Below are positions 6,160-13,935 of a stretch of DNA of 35,239 nucleotides, piece after piece. A program made the translations under genes and the position numbers. Every line of letters starts with the position of its first letter. Position 1 is the first letter of the stretch. Origin of the DNA: CAZLHO01 sp964559455 (GTDB taxonomy: Bacteria > Krumholzibacteriota > Krumholzibacteriia > LZORAL124-64-63); assembly GCA_964559455.1 (NCBI GenBank), contig CAZLHO010000030.1:1-35239 (forward strand). The letters are read 5' to 3'. The notes under the pieces are model-generated. The model saw only the letters and a program-made list of their open reading frames with translations, was not told where the DNA came from and searched no databases.

Positions 6160-8358
6160 TTGCGCCGACTTTGCCTGCTCGCCCTCGCGGCCCTGCTGCC
6201 CTCCCTCGCCGGGGCCGCCCCCGCGCAACATCCCGATCCCGGGCACCGCGACTTCGCCGTCCCCGGCGGCGCCGAGGCTCCCGTCCTGGACGGCCGGCTG
6301 GACGACGCCACCTGGCGCAACGCCCTGGTCCTGAGCCTGGACTGGGAGACCTCCCCCGGCGAGAACACGCCGGCGCCGGTGGGCACCGAATGCCTGCTGA
6401 CCCACGACGCGGAGCGGCTCTACGTCGCCTTCCGCGCCCTCGATCCCGACACCACCGCCATCGTGGCCCGCCTGGCCGACCGCGACGACGCCTACGACGA
6501 CGACCTGGTCGGCTTCCTGCTGGACCCCTTCGACGGCGAGCGCCGCGGCTACCAGTTCCTGGTCTCGGCCGCGGGCGTGCAGATGGACGCCCGGCGCGAC
6601 GAGGTCGGCGACGAGCCCGAGGACGACAGCTGGGACGCCATCTGGCACAGCGCCGTGCGCCGCACCGCCGCCGGCTACGACGTGGAGATCGCCGTGCCCT
6701 TCCGCGCCCTGCGCTTCCCGCCGTCGCGTCTGCCCGTGACCTGGGGCTTCCTGCCGCTGCGCGACCGGCCCCGCAACGTGCAGCGCCGCTTCGCCGCCCT
6801 GCCCCTGGACCGGGGCAACAGCTGCGCCCTCTGCCAGACCCTGAAGGTGACCGGCTTCGCCGGGGTCGAGAGCGGCCGCAACCTGAAGATCGCCCCCACC
6901 TGGACGGCGACGCGCACCGACCGCCGCGAGCCCTTCCCCGACGCGGCGCTCGGCGACGGCGAGATCATGGCCGAACCCGGCCTGGACCTGCGCTGGGGAC
7001 CGTCCTCGCAGAGCAGCCTGAACCTCTCGCTGAACCCCGACTTCTCGCAGGTCGAAGCCGACGAGCTGCAGCTCGAGCTCAACACCCGCTACGCCCTCTT
7101 CTACCGCGAGAAGCGCCCCTTCTTCCTCGAGGGCGCGGACATCTTCCGGACGCCGCTGCAGGCGGTCTACACCCGCACCATCGTCGATCCCGACTGGGGC
7201 CTGAAGTGGACGGGGCAGGACGGTCGGACCGCCACGGGCGTGATCGTGGCCCGCGACGCCTCGCCGAACCGGCTGCTGGCCAGCAACCAGGGCTCGCGCG
7301 TCATGGCGGTGGACCGGGAGCTGAGCAGCGCGGTGCTGCGCCTGCGGCGCGACGTGGGCGGGGGCTCGACCGTGGGCCTGCTGGCCACCGGGCGCGCCGG
7401 CCGCGGCGACGAGCACGACTCCGGCCTGGTCGGGACCGACGGCCTTTGGCGACCCTCGCGCGCCGACAAGTTGAGCTGGCAGTTCCTGCAGTCGGGCGCG
7501 GACGAGGGCGGCGGCGCGGCGGCGCTGGCGCGCTGGAACCACGACGGCCGCGACTGGAGCCTGCTCGCCGGCTTCCAGAGCCTGGACGAGAAGTTCCGGG
7601 CCGACGCCGGCTTCATCCCCCGCGTCGACCTGCGCCAGTACGACCTGGGCGCCTGGCGCACTTGGTGGAACAGCCCCGAGCACTGGTACAACCAGCTGGG
7701 CGCCGGCGTGCAGTGGACCTACGCCGAGACGCAGGCCGGCCGCCTCGCCGACCGCTTCCTGCGCGCCGAGGGCTTCTGGATGGGGCCCATGCAGGGACGC
7801 TTCTGGGGCGCGGTCGAGAACGGCCGCCAGTACTTCGCCGGCCGCGACTTCACGACGACGAGCTGGCAGGCCAAGCTGGGCGCGCGACCGGCCGGCGCCC
7901 TGGAGCTGTGGCTGGCGGGCTGGGGCGGCGAGGCCATCGACTACGACAACGCCCGGCCCGGCGACAGCTTCGGCCTGGGCCCCGGCCTGGGCTACACGCC
8001 CAGCCGCAACCTGGCCCTGCGCCTGGACGCCACCTGGGAAAACTTCGACGCCGCCGGCGACGACCTCTACACGGCCCTGCTGCTGGCCGTCCAGGTGCGC
8101 TACCACTTCTCGTCGCGGGCCTTCGCCCGCGCCATCGTCCACTACGAGCGCTACGACCTGGAGCCGGACAACTACCTCTTCCCGGTGCCCGACGTCGACG
8201 AGGGCCTGTTCAGCCAGCTGCTCTTCTCGTACAAGGTGAACCCGCAGACGATGGTCTTCGTCGGCACCACCGACGAGGCCGCCGGCACCGACGCCTACGA
8301 CCTGACGCGGCGCAGCCGGACCTTCTTCCTGAAGCTGGGGTACGCCTGGCTGCCCTGA
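6160..8358 (+). CDS. Exported carbohydrate-binding family 9-like / DUF5916 outer-membrane protein
   Basis: The frame is open far upstream through the aconitase gene, but a TTG at 6160 with GGAG upstream begins a clean signal peptide (LRRLCLLALAALLPSLAGAAPA), so that start is chosen. It gives 732 residues. Residues ~30-220 resemble a CBM9/DOMON-like beta-sandwich (APVLDGRLDDATWRNA; DDDLVGFLLDPF; GYDVEIAVPFRALRF). The rest is the DUF5916 region, with NPDFSQVEADELQLELNTRY and EKRPFFLEGADIF near residue 317. Many aromatic, alternating strands and a C-terminus ending FFLKLGYAWLP fit an outer-membrane beta-barrel. The function of DUF5916 proteins is not established. Genome contexts often link them to extracellular polymer or peptide use, consistent with the peptidases in this window. 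Confidence 0.88.
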   Translation: MRRLCLLALAALLPSLAGAAPAQHPDPGHRDFAVPGGAEAPVLDGRLDDATWRNALVLSLDWETSPGENTPAPVGTECLLTHDAERLYVAFRALDPDTTAIVARLADRDDAYDDDLVGFLLDPFDGERRGYQFLVSAAGVQMDARRDEVGDEPEDDSWDAIWHSAVRRTAAGYDVEIAVPFRALRFPPSRLPVTWGFLPLRDRPRNVQRRFAALPLDRGNSCALCQTLKVTGFAGVESGRNLKIAPTWTATRTDRREPFPDAALGDGEIMAEPGLDLRWGPSSQSSLNLSLNPDFSQVEADELQLELNTRYALFYREKRPFFLEGADIFRTPLQAVYTRTIVDPDWGLKWTGQDGRTATGVIVARDASPNRLLASNQGSRVMAVDRELSSAVLRLRRDVGGGSTVGLLATGRAGRGDEHDSGLVGTDGLWRPSRADKLSWQFLQSGADEGGGAAALARWNHDGRDWSLLAGFQSLDEKFRADAGFIPRVDLRQYDLGAWRTWWNSPEHWYNQLGAGVQWTYAETQAGRLADRFLRAEGFWMGPMQGRFWGAVENGRQYFAGRDFTTTSWQAKLGARPAGALELWLAGWGGEAIDYDNARPGDSFGLGPGLGYTPSRNLALRLDATWENFDAAGDDLYTALLLAVQVRYHFSSRAFARAIVHYERYDLEPDNYLFPVPDVDEGLFSQLLFSYKVNPQTMVFVGTTDEAAGTDAYDLTRRSRTFFLKLGYAWLP

Positions 8359-8375
8359 GCGGGCGCCGGCTCAGG
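8354..8375. terminator. Short hairpin containing both convergent stop codons
   Basis: A 7-bp stem CCTGAGC (8354-8360) with GCTCAGG (8369-8375) and an 8-nt loop. The two convergent genes end only 12 nt apart and each stop codon lies in one arm. No T tract follows, so it is a weak terminator at best. Confidence 0.4.
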
Positions 8376-9912
8376 AGCGGGACGAGCGCCGCAGCTCCTC
8401 CTTCAGCACCTTGCCGAAGGAGTTCTTGGGCAGCGACGCCACGAAGTGCAGGGCGCGGGGGATCTTGAAGGCGGCCAGGCGGCCGTCGCAGTGGCGCAGG
8501 ATCTCGCGCTCGCCGGGCGCGCCGTCGTCGCGGCGCACGATCCAGGCCTCGATGGCCTCGCCCAGCAGTTCGTCCGGCACCCCGATCACGCAGGCCTCGA
8601 CCACGTCCGGCAGCTCGAGGATCGTCTCCTCGATCTCCTTCGAACTGACCCGGTTCGCGCCCGCCTTGATGATGTTCTTGGCCCGGTCGACGATGAAGAT
8701 GAAGCCGTCGTCGTCGCGGTAGGCCAGGTCGCCGGTGTGCAGGCCGGCGGCGTCGAGCACGCCGGCTGTGGCCTCGACGTCGTTCCAGTAGCCGCGCATG
8801 ATGTTGTCGCCGCGGGCCACGATCTCCCCCACCTCGCCCACGGCGCATTCCCGTCCGTCCTCGCCGGTCACGGTCAGGGTCACCCCGGGGATGGCCACGC
8901 CGATCGACCCCAGCTTCTCGACCAGGCGGTCCGGCGGCAGGTACGACAGCCGCGCCGAGGCCTCGGTCTGGCCGTACATCACGTAGACGTCGACGCGCGG
9001 CGGCAGCCCCTCGCGCAGGCGGCGGGCCAGCTCCGGGGCCATGGCGCCGCCGGCCTGGGTCACGTAGCGCAGGTCCGGGTGGGGCCGCTTCAGGAAATCG
9101 GTGCGGGCGCAGAGGATGGCGTAGTGGCTGGGCACGCCGCTGAAGCCGGAGCAGCGCTCGGCGGCCAGGGTCTCGAGCACCTTCTGCGGGAAGGCGAAGC
9201 GGTTGTCGATCACCACGCGGCCGCCGACCTTGACGTGCGTCAGCAGCAGCGAGTTGCCGAAGGAGTAGTGGAAGGGCAGCACGCAGCAGACGCTGTCGTC
9301 GGCGCCCAGGTGCAGGTAGGCCAGGATCTGTTCGGTGTTGGCGACGAGGTTGCCGTGGGTCAGGGTCACACCGCGCGGGCGTCCGGTGGAGCCGCTGGTG
9401 TAGAGGATGGCCGCCAGGTCATCGCCGCCGATGCCGTCGGCGGGCGGTGCGGGCGCGCGGGCGGCGATCGCCGCGGCGGGCAGCAGCTCCGGGCCGTCGA
9501 GGGCGAGGTCGGGGCCGCCTTCGTCCAGCATCGCGACGAAGCGCAGGTCGGGACAGTCGCCCACGGATCCGGGCAGGACGCGGGCCTGGCCGGCCTGGGC
9601 CAGCAACGCCACGGCGCCGCTGTCCCGCAGCAGGAGCCCGTGGGTGGCGGGCTTGTTGGCGTGGTTCAGGGCCACGCAGCAGGCGCCGGCCTTCAGGATG
9701 CCGAAGAAGCCGGCGGCGTAGGCGAAGCCGTTCTCGGCCAGCAGGGCCACGCGGTCGCCTCGGCGCACGCCCCGGTCGGCCAACAGCCCGGCGACGCGTC
9801 CGGCCCGGGCGTCGAGCTCGGCGTAGGCCAGATGGCGGCCGCCGTGGCTCAGCGCCGTGGCCTCGGGCGCGCCGGCCGTCGTCGCCTCGAGCATGGCGTG
9901 GACGGTGGTCAC
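8371..9912 (-). CDS. AMP-forming acyl-CoA/acyl-ACP ligase (ANL superfamily)
   Basis: I prefer the GTG at 9912, 4 nt after the ACP stop with GGGGA upstream, over an ATG at 9939 inside the ACP gene that lacks a ribosome site. The protein is 513 residues. ANL core motifs are present in order: A3 P-loop YTSGSTGRPRGVTLTHGN, A5 YGQTE, A7 HTGDL, A8 DRAKNIIKAGANRVSSKEIEE and the A10 lysine in PKNSFGKVLKEEL. These residues adenylate a carboxylic acid and pass it to a thiol. Since the preceding gene is a carrier protein, the acceptor is probably the phosphopantetheine of that ACP. Similar ligases occur beside an ACP and an AsnB-type amidotransferase in exosortase-A/exopolysaccharide loci and natural-product clusters. 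The acyl substrate cannot be predicted. It is the last gene of the operon. Confidence 0.9.
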   Translation of the reverse strand: MTTVHAMLEATTAGAPEATALSHGGRHLAYAELDARAGRVAGLLADRGVRRGDRVALLAENGFAYAAGFFGILKAGACCVALNHANKPATHGLLLRDSGAVALLAQAGQARVLPGSVGDCPDLRFVAMLDEGGPDLALDGPELLPAAAIAARAPAPPADGIGGDDLAAILYTSGSTGRPRGVTLTHGNLVANTEQILAYLHLGADDSVCCVLPFHYSFGNSLLLTHVKVGGRVVIDNRFAFPQKVLETLAAERCSGFSGVPSHYAILCARTDFLKRPHPDLRYVTQAGGAMAPELARRLREGLPPRVDVYVMYGQTEASARLSYLPPDRLVEKLGSIGVAIPGVTLTVTGEDGRECAVGEVGEIVARGDNIMRGYWNDVEATAGVLDAAGLHTGDLAYRDDDGFIFIVDRAKNIIKAGANRVSSKEIEETILELPDVVEACVIGVPDELLGEAIEAWIVRRDDGAPGEREILRHCDGRLAAFKIPRALHFVASLPKNSFGKVLKEELRRSSRS

Positions 9913-9916
9913 CGCT

Positions 9917-10162
9917 CTATCCCCGCTTGCGTTCGACATAGCCGACGAGATTCGCGACCGAGTCCAGGTTCTCGGGCACCAGCTCGTCGTCGGCGACGGT
10001 CAGGCCCAGGTCCTGCTCCAGGAAGGCGACCAGCTCCATCACGCCCACCGAGTCGATGATGCCGGAGTCGAGCAGGGACTGGTCTTCGGCCTGCAGGGGT
10101 CCCTCGTCGCCGAAGAGAAAATTCTCGACGATGTAGCCCCGGATCTGCTCCTTCAGTTCCAT
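9917..10162 (-). CDS. Acyl carrier protein
   Basis: An 81-residue acidic protein with the normal ACP length and four-helix pattern. The phosphopantetheine serine is S38 in GIIDSVGVMELVAFLEQ. The N-terminus (MELKEQIRGYIVENFLFG) and the ENLDSVANLVGYVERK tail resemble stand-alone carrier proteins paired with AMP ligases rather than the housekeeping fatty-acid ACP, whose motif is DSLD. It starts 16 nt after asnB with GAAGGAG upstream and is followed 4 nt later by the ligase. It is expected to be loaded by the ligase and to present an acyl group to a partner, possibly the upstream amidotransferase. Confidence 0.92.
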   Translation of the reverse strand: MELKEQIRGYIVENFLFGDEGPLQAEDQSLLDSGIIDSVGVMELVAFLEQDLGLTVADDELVPENLDSVANLVGYVERKRG

Positions 10163-10178
10163 CCCGCTCCCATCTCCT

Positions 10179-12203
10179 TCAAGGGGCCTCCCGCCAGTTC
10201 ACGGCGTCGGGCGACAGGGCCCCCGCGTCGATGCGGGCGGCCAGTTCGGGTCCGAAGCGCCGCGCCAGCACCTGGGCGCTGAGCACGGCGACGAAGGCCA
10301 TGTTCTCGCTGACGCTCGCCAGCCTGCCGGCCGACCACTTGCGGCGCAGTCCGGCCACCTTCGCGGGCGCGAAGAGCCCCGCCCGGGCCAGGGCCGCCTC
10401 GTCGAGCATCTCGTCCACCAGCGCCTCCCCGGGCGGCGAGCGGAAGCTGGCGGCGTCGGGCGCGCGGTAGGGCTGCTTGGGGCGCGACACGATCTCCTCG
10501 GGAAGAAGATCGTCCACGGCCTGCTTCAGTATAGATTTTTCCTGCAGGGACGCGAGCTTGGCCGACGCGGGGATCGTCGCCGCCAGGGCCGTCAGCTCGT
10601 GATCCAGGAAGGGGAAGCGGCCCTCGACGGTGTTCCCCATCAGCATGCGGTCGCCCTGCGAGGACAGCAGGTAGCCGGGCAGGAAGGTCGTCATCTCCAG
10701 GTACTGGGCCCGCGCCACCGGCCCCCAGCGGTCGAAATCGCCGGGCAGCGAGGCGGCCAGGCGCGCCGCCGCTTCGGGCAGGGCGGCCTCGGCGGCGGCC
10801 GCCGCGTCCGGCGCCAGGAAGGCGCGCGTGCGGCCCGTGTTGCGCCAGCGGGGCTCGTGGCTGAAGAAGGGATCGTCGGGGCGGTCCAGGCCGACGCCGT
10901 AGAAGCGGGCCAGGAACTCGGGCGGCGACTGGTCCAGGTAGGGATAGAGCCGGGTCAGCAGCCGGGGCCGGCGGCGCGACCCCGGATCGCGGGCCCAGAA
11001 GGCCCGCACCTTGGCCTCGCGGAAGATGTTGTAGCCGCAGAAGACCTCGTCGGCCCCCTCGCCGGTCAGCACGACCTTGAAGCTCTCGTCGCGCACCAGG
11101 GCCGAGAGGGCGAAGAGCGGCGTCGGCGCCGTGCGCAGCAGCGGGGTCTCGGCGTGCCAGACGACGTCGGCGAAGCGGGCGGCGATGTCGGCGCCGTCCA
11201 CCCGGATCGCGGCGTGGTCGGTGCCCAGGCGGGCGGCCATCAATTCCTGCCAGCGGGTCTCGTCGTAGGCGGCGTCGGCGAAGCCCACCGAGAAGGTCTT
11301 CAGCGGATTGGGCCGCGTCTCGCGCACCAGGGCCGCGGTGGCCGACGAGTCCAGCCCGCCCGAGAGGTAGGCCCCCACCGGCACGTCGGCGCGCAGGCGC
11401 AGCATCGTGGCCTCGCGCAGGGCCTCGCGCACCTTCCGGGCCATCACGCGGCGTTCCTCGGCGCGCACGTGGCGGTGGTCCTCGGCGGCGTCCGGGAAGT
11501 CGGGCCGCCAGTAGCGGCGCGGGCGCACCGGACCGTCGCCGTCCGCGGCGCCGACCCCGTCCGGGCCCCGCGCGACCAGGGCGGTGTGGCCCGGCGGCAG
11601 CTGGCGCACGCCGGCGAACGGCGTCCGCGGCGGGATGTTCACCCAGTAGGTCAGCACCTCGCCCAGGGCGCCGGGATCCAGGGCCGGCGCGCAGCCCGGC
11701 CAGCCCGCCAGGCCCTTGACCTCCGAGGCGAAGAGCAGGACGCCGTCGTGCACCGTCCAGAAGAGGGGGCGGATGCCGTAGCGGTCGCGGGCCAGCAGCA
11801 GCGCGCCGCGGCGGCGGTCGTAGAGCGCGAAGGCGAACTGCCCGTTGAAGCGCGCGACGCAGTCCTCGCCCCACTGCTCCCAGGCGTGGACGATGGTCTC
11901 GGTGTCCGACCGGGTGCGGAAGACGTGGCCCAGCCCCTCGAGCTCCTCGCGCAGCTCGGGGTAGTTGAAGATCTCGCCGTTGAAGGTGATCCAGACCGCG
12001 CCGTCCTCGTTGCACAGCGGCTGGCCGCCGCCGGCCAGGTCGATGATCTTCAGGCGGGCGTGGCCCAGAAAGACCCGCTCGTCGCGCCAGGCGCCGAACT
12101 CCTCTGGCCCGCGGTGGCGCAGGGCGCCGAGCATGCGGCCCGGGGCGGCCGGGGGCAGGTCGAGAGGCCCGTCCAGGCGGCAGGCGCCGCAGATCCCGCA
12201 CAT
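10179..12203 (-). CDS. asnB: Glutamine-hydrolysing asparagine synthase family amidotransferase
   Basis: The 674-residue protein begins MCGICG, where Cys2 is the N-terminal nucleophile that frees ammonia from glutamine after Met removal. The class II amidotransferase domain has RHRGPEEFG, NGEIFNY and RSDTETIVHAWEQWGEDC. The synthetase domain has the ATP pyrophosphatase loop SGGLDSS (281-287), LTGEGADEVFCGY and GRFPFLDHEL. The enzyme uses ATP, glutamine and a carboxylate to make an amide. It may be a true asparagine synthase. However, its place 1 nt after a cysteine desulfurase gene and 16 nt before an ACP-ligase pair suggests amidation of a special, perhaps carrier-bound, acid. Its length is somewhat above that of E. 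coli AsnB (554) and typical of the long AsnB group of polysaccharide and natural-product loci. Confidence 0.9.
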   Translation of the reverse strand: MCGICGACRLDGPLDLPPAAPGRMLGALRHRGPEEFGAWRDERVFLGHARLKIIDLAGGGQPLCNEDGAVWITFNGEIFNYPELREELEGLGHVFRTRSDTETIVHAWEQWGEDCVARFNGQFAFALYDRRRGALLLARDRYGIRPLFWTVHDGVLLFASEVKGLAGWPGCAPALDPGALGEVLTYWVNIPPRTPFAGVRQLPPGHTALVARGPDGVGAADGDGPVRPRRYWRPDFPDAAEDHRHVRAEERRVMARKVREALREATMLRLRADVPVGAYLSGGLDSSATAALVRETRPNPLKTFSVGFADAAYDETRWQELMAARLGTDHAAIRVDGADIAARFADVVWHAETPLLRTAPTPLFALSALVRDESFKVVLTGEGADEVFCGYNIFREAKVRAFWARDPGSRRRPRLLTRLYPYLDQSPPEFLARFYGVGLDRPDDPFFSHEPRWRNTGRTRAFLAPDAAAAAEAALPEAAARLAASLPGDFDRWGPVARAQYLEMTTFLPGYLLSSQGDRMLMGNTVEGRFPFLDHELTALAATIPASAKLASLQEKSILKQAVDDLLPEEIVSRPKQPYRAPDAASFRSPPGEALVDEMLDEAALARAGLFAPAKVAGLRRKWSAGRLASVSENMAFVAVLSAQVLARRFGPELAARIDAGALSPDAVNWREAP

Positions 12204-12204
12204 T

Positions 12205-13362
12205 TCAGTCTCCTTCGGCGCGGGCGGCCCCGCGCAGCTCCCGGACCGCGTCGGTCAGCAGTCGCGCCGCGGCGGCCGTCTCGTCCTCGGTCGTGTCGTG
12301 TCCCAGCGACAGGCGCACCGCGCCGTGGGCCGCCGGAGGGGCAACGCCCATCGCGGCCAGGGTCGCCGAGACCGTGCGGCCGCCGCCGTGGCAAGCGGCG
12401 CCGGTCGAGGCGGCCAGGCCCGGGCAGCGGGCCAGCACCTCGTCGCCCAGGCAGCCGACGAAGCCCACGCAGAGGGTGTTGGGCAGGCGCAGCGCCGGGT
12501 GGCCCAGCAGCACGACATCCTCGCCCAGGGCCGCGGTCAGGCGGCGCCACAGGCCGTCGCGCAGGCCGGAGACGCGGGCGGCGTCATCCAGGCGGCGGGC
12601 GGCCAGGTCGCAGGCCGCGCCCAGGGCCGCGGCCAGCAGGGCGCTCTCGGTGCCGGCGCGCCGGCCGCCCTCGTGGCCGGCGCCGTGGACCAGCGGTTCG
12701 CAGGCCGCGCCGCGCCGGATGAAGAGGGCCCCCACCCCCTTCGGGGCGTGCAGCTTGTGCCCGGCCAGCGAAAGGAAGTCGACGCCCAGCGCCCGGACGT
12801 CCACCGGCACCTTGCCCGCGCTCTGGGCGGCGTCGCAGTGGCTGGCGGCGCCGGCGTCCCGCGCCAGGGCGGCCAGTTCGGCCACCGGCTGCAGGGTGCC
12901 CACCTCGTTGTTCGCGTGCATGGCCGAGACGATCACCAGATCGTCCCCGCAATGGGGCCGCAGGCTCCCGGGGTCGACCCGCCCGGTCCCGTCCACCGGC
13001 AGCACGACGACCCGCGCGCCCAGGCGCTCCAGGAAGCGGGCCGGCTCGACGGTGGCCGGATGCTCGACGGCGGTGATCGCGACCGCGCCCCGCGGCCGTC
13101 CGGCCGCGAACCAGGCGCCCTTGATGGCCGTATTGTTGGCCTCGGAGCCGCCGCTGGTCAGGACGATCTCGTCGGGCTCGGCGTTCAGGAAGGCGGCCAC
13201 CCGGGCGCGGGCGTCCTCGACGGCCTCGCGGGCGGGACGGCCGGCCCAGTGGGCGCTGGAGGGATTGCCCTGGGCTTCGGTCAGGAAGGGCTCCATCGCC
13301 TCCCGCACCTCGGGAGCGATCGGCGTGCTGGCGTTGTGGTCGAAGTAGAGGCGGCGGCTCAT
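12205..13362 (-). CDS. Cysteine desulfurase / selenocysteine lyase-like PLP enzyme
   Basis: The ATG at 13362 overlaps the TGA of the upstream gene (ATGA), giving 385 residues from MSRRLYFDHNASTP. Fold-I motifs of the NifS/IscS family are present: EIVLTSGGSEANNTAIKG, SAMHANNEVGT, SHCDAAQSAGK and the PLP lysine in SLAGHKLHAPKG. The persulfide cysteine is in STGAACHGGG. That GAACH signature resembles selenocysteine lyase and the short-loop desulfurases more than the SSGSACTS of IscS. The enzyme removes sulfur (or selenium) from cysteine as a bound persulfide for transfer to an acceptor. No iscU, sufE, mnmA or selD is nearby. Cotranscription with an AsnB-ACP-ligase module raises a possible role in biosynthesis, but general sulfur supply cannot be excluded. 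Confidence 0.9.
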   Translation of the reverse strand: MSRRLYFDHNASTPIAPEVREAMEPFLTEAQGNPSSAHWAGRPAREAVEDARARVAAFLNAEPDEIVLTSGGSEANNTAIKGAWFAAGRPRGAVAITAVEHPATVEPARFLERLGARVVVLPVDGTGRVDPGSLRPHCGDDLVIVSAMHANNEVGTLQPVAELAALARDAGAASHCDAAQSAGKVPVDVRALGVDFLSLAGHKLHAPKGVGALFIRRGAACEPLVHGAGHEGGRRAGTESALLAAALGAACDLAARRLDDAARVSGLRDGLWRRLTAALGEDVVLLGHPALRLPNTLCVGFVGCLGDEVLARCPGLAASTGAACHGGGRTVSATLAAMGVAPPAAHGAVRLSLGHDTTEDETAAAARLLTDAVRELRGAARAEGD

Positions 13363-13865
13363 GCCCCGGCTCCGCGCTCTCGGGCCGCCAATTCGTCGCG
13401 CACCGCGGCGACGGCCTCCTCGGGGGTCCCCGCCAGGATCCACCGGCCCTCGCCGCACTGGTCCAGGAAGGCGGCGCCGGGATCGAAGTCCAGCAGGACG
13501 ACGGTCTTGCCGAAGCGCAGGGCCATGGCGATCTCCGACAGGGTGCCGCCATTGCCGCGGCAGGCTACGACGACGTCGCTGCCCAGCACGTTGACGATGT
13601 TGCGGCCCGCGCCGAGCCCGGTGGGGATGACGATGTCCAGGGCGGAGGAGGCTCCCTCGACGTCGTCGTCGAAGAGCACGCCGACGGTCAGGCCCCCGGC
13701 GTCGTGCGCCCCCCGCGCCGAGGCGTCCATGACCCCGGTCGCACGCCCGCCGTTCAGCAGGACCCAGCCCTCGCCGGCGATCAGCGCGCCCAGGCGGTAG
13801 GCTCCGTCCGCGGTCCTGCCGTCGGCGACGGAGCCGCCCATCACCCCGATCACGGTGCGTCGCAT
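13359..13865 (-). CDS. TIGR00725 / LOG-like Rossmann-fold nucleotide-binding protein
   Basis: A 168-residue protein starting at an ATG with AAGGAAG upstream. VIGVMGGS, LLNGGRATGVMDASARGA, IPTGLGAGRNIVNVLGSD and CRGNGGTLSEIAMALRFGKTVV match the TIGR00725 branch of the LOG/MoCo-carrier-like SLOG superfamily. Related LOG proteins release cytokinin bases from their ribotides by hydrolysis, while others only bind nucleotides. The exact role of the TIGR00725 group is unknown. It is first in a five-gene run and overlaps the desulfurase gene by 4 nt, so translational coupling is likely. Confidence 0.85.
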   Translation of the reverse strand: MRRTVIGVMGGSVADGRTADGAYRLGALIAGEGWVLLNGGRATGVMDASARGAHDAGGLTVGVLFDDDVEGASSALDIVIPTGLGAGRNIVNVLGSDVVVACRGNGGTLSEIAMALRFGKTVVLLDFDPGAAFLDQCGEGRWILAGTPEEAVAAVRDELAARERGAGA

Positions 13866-13901
13866 GGCGCTTCCTTTCTTGATGACGATGACCCGACGCC
13901 C

Positions 13902-13929
13902 AGTCTAGCAGAGGGTCGCGCGGGCGCAA
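13902..13929 (-). promoter_or_regulatory. Candidate promoter for the LOG-desulfurase-asnB-ACP-ligase operon
   Basis: On the minus strand, TTGCGC (13929-13924) is followed by a 16-bp spacer and TAGACT (13907-13902), 36 nt before the ATG at 13865. It would separate this operon from dinB, whose stop lies 70 nt upstream of that ATG. Confidence 0.45.
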
Positions 13930-13935
13930 GGTCGG

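Noticed and set aside
6004..8142. 712-codon antisense frame over the DUF5916 gene
   Set aside because: A compositional shadow of the same kind. The opposite strand has the signal peptide and family motifs.
10179..12203. AsnB as part of the N-acetylglutaminylglutamine amide (NAGGN) osmolyte trio
   Set aside because: The companion GNAT-ligase and M42 peptidase genes of that system are absent. The neighbours are an ACP and an AMP ligase instead.
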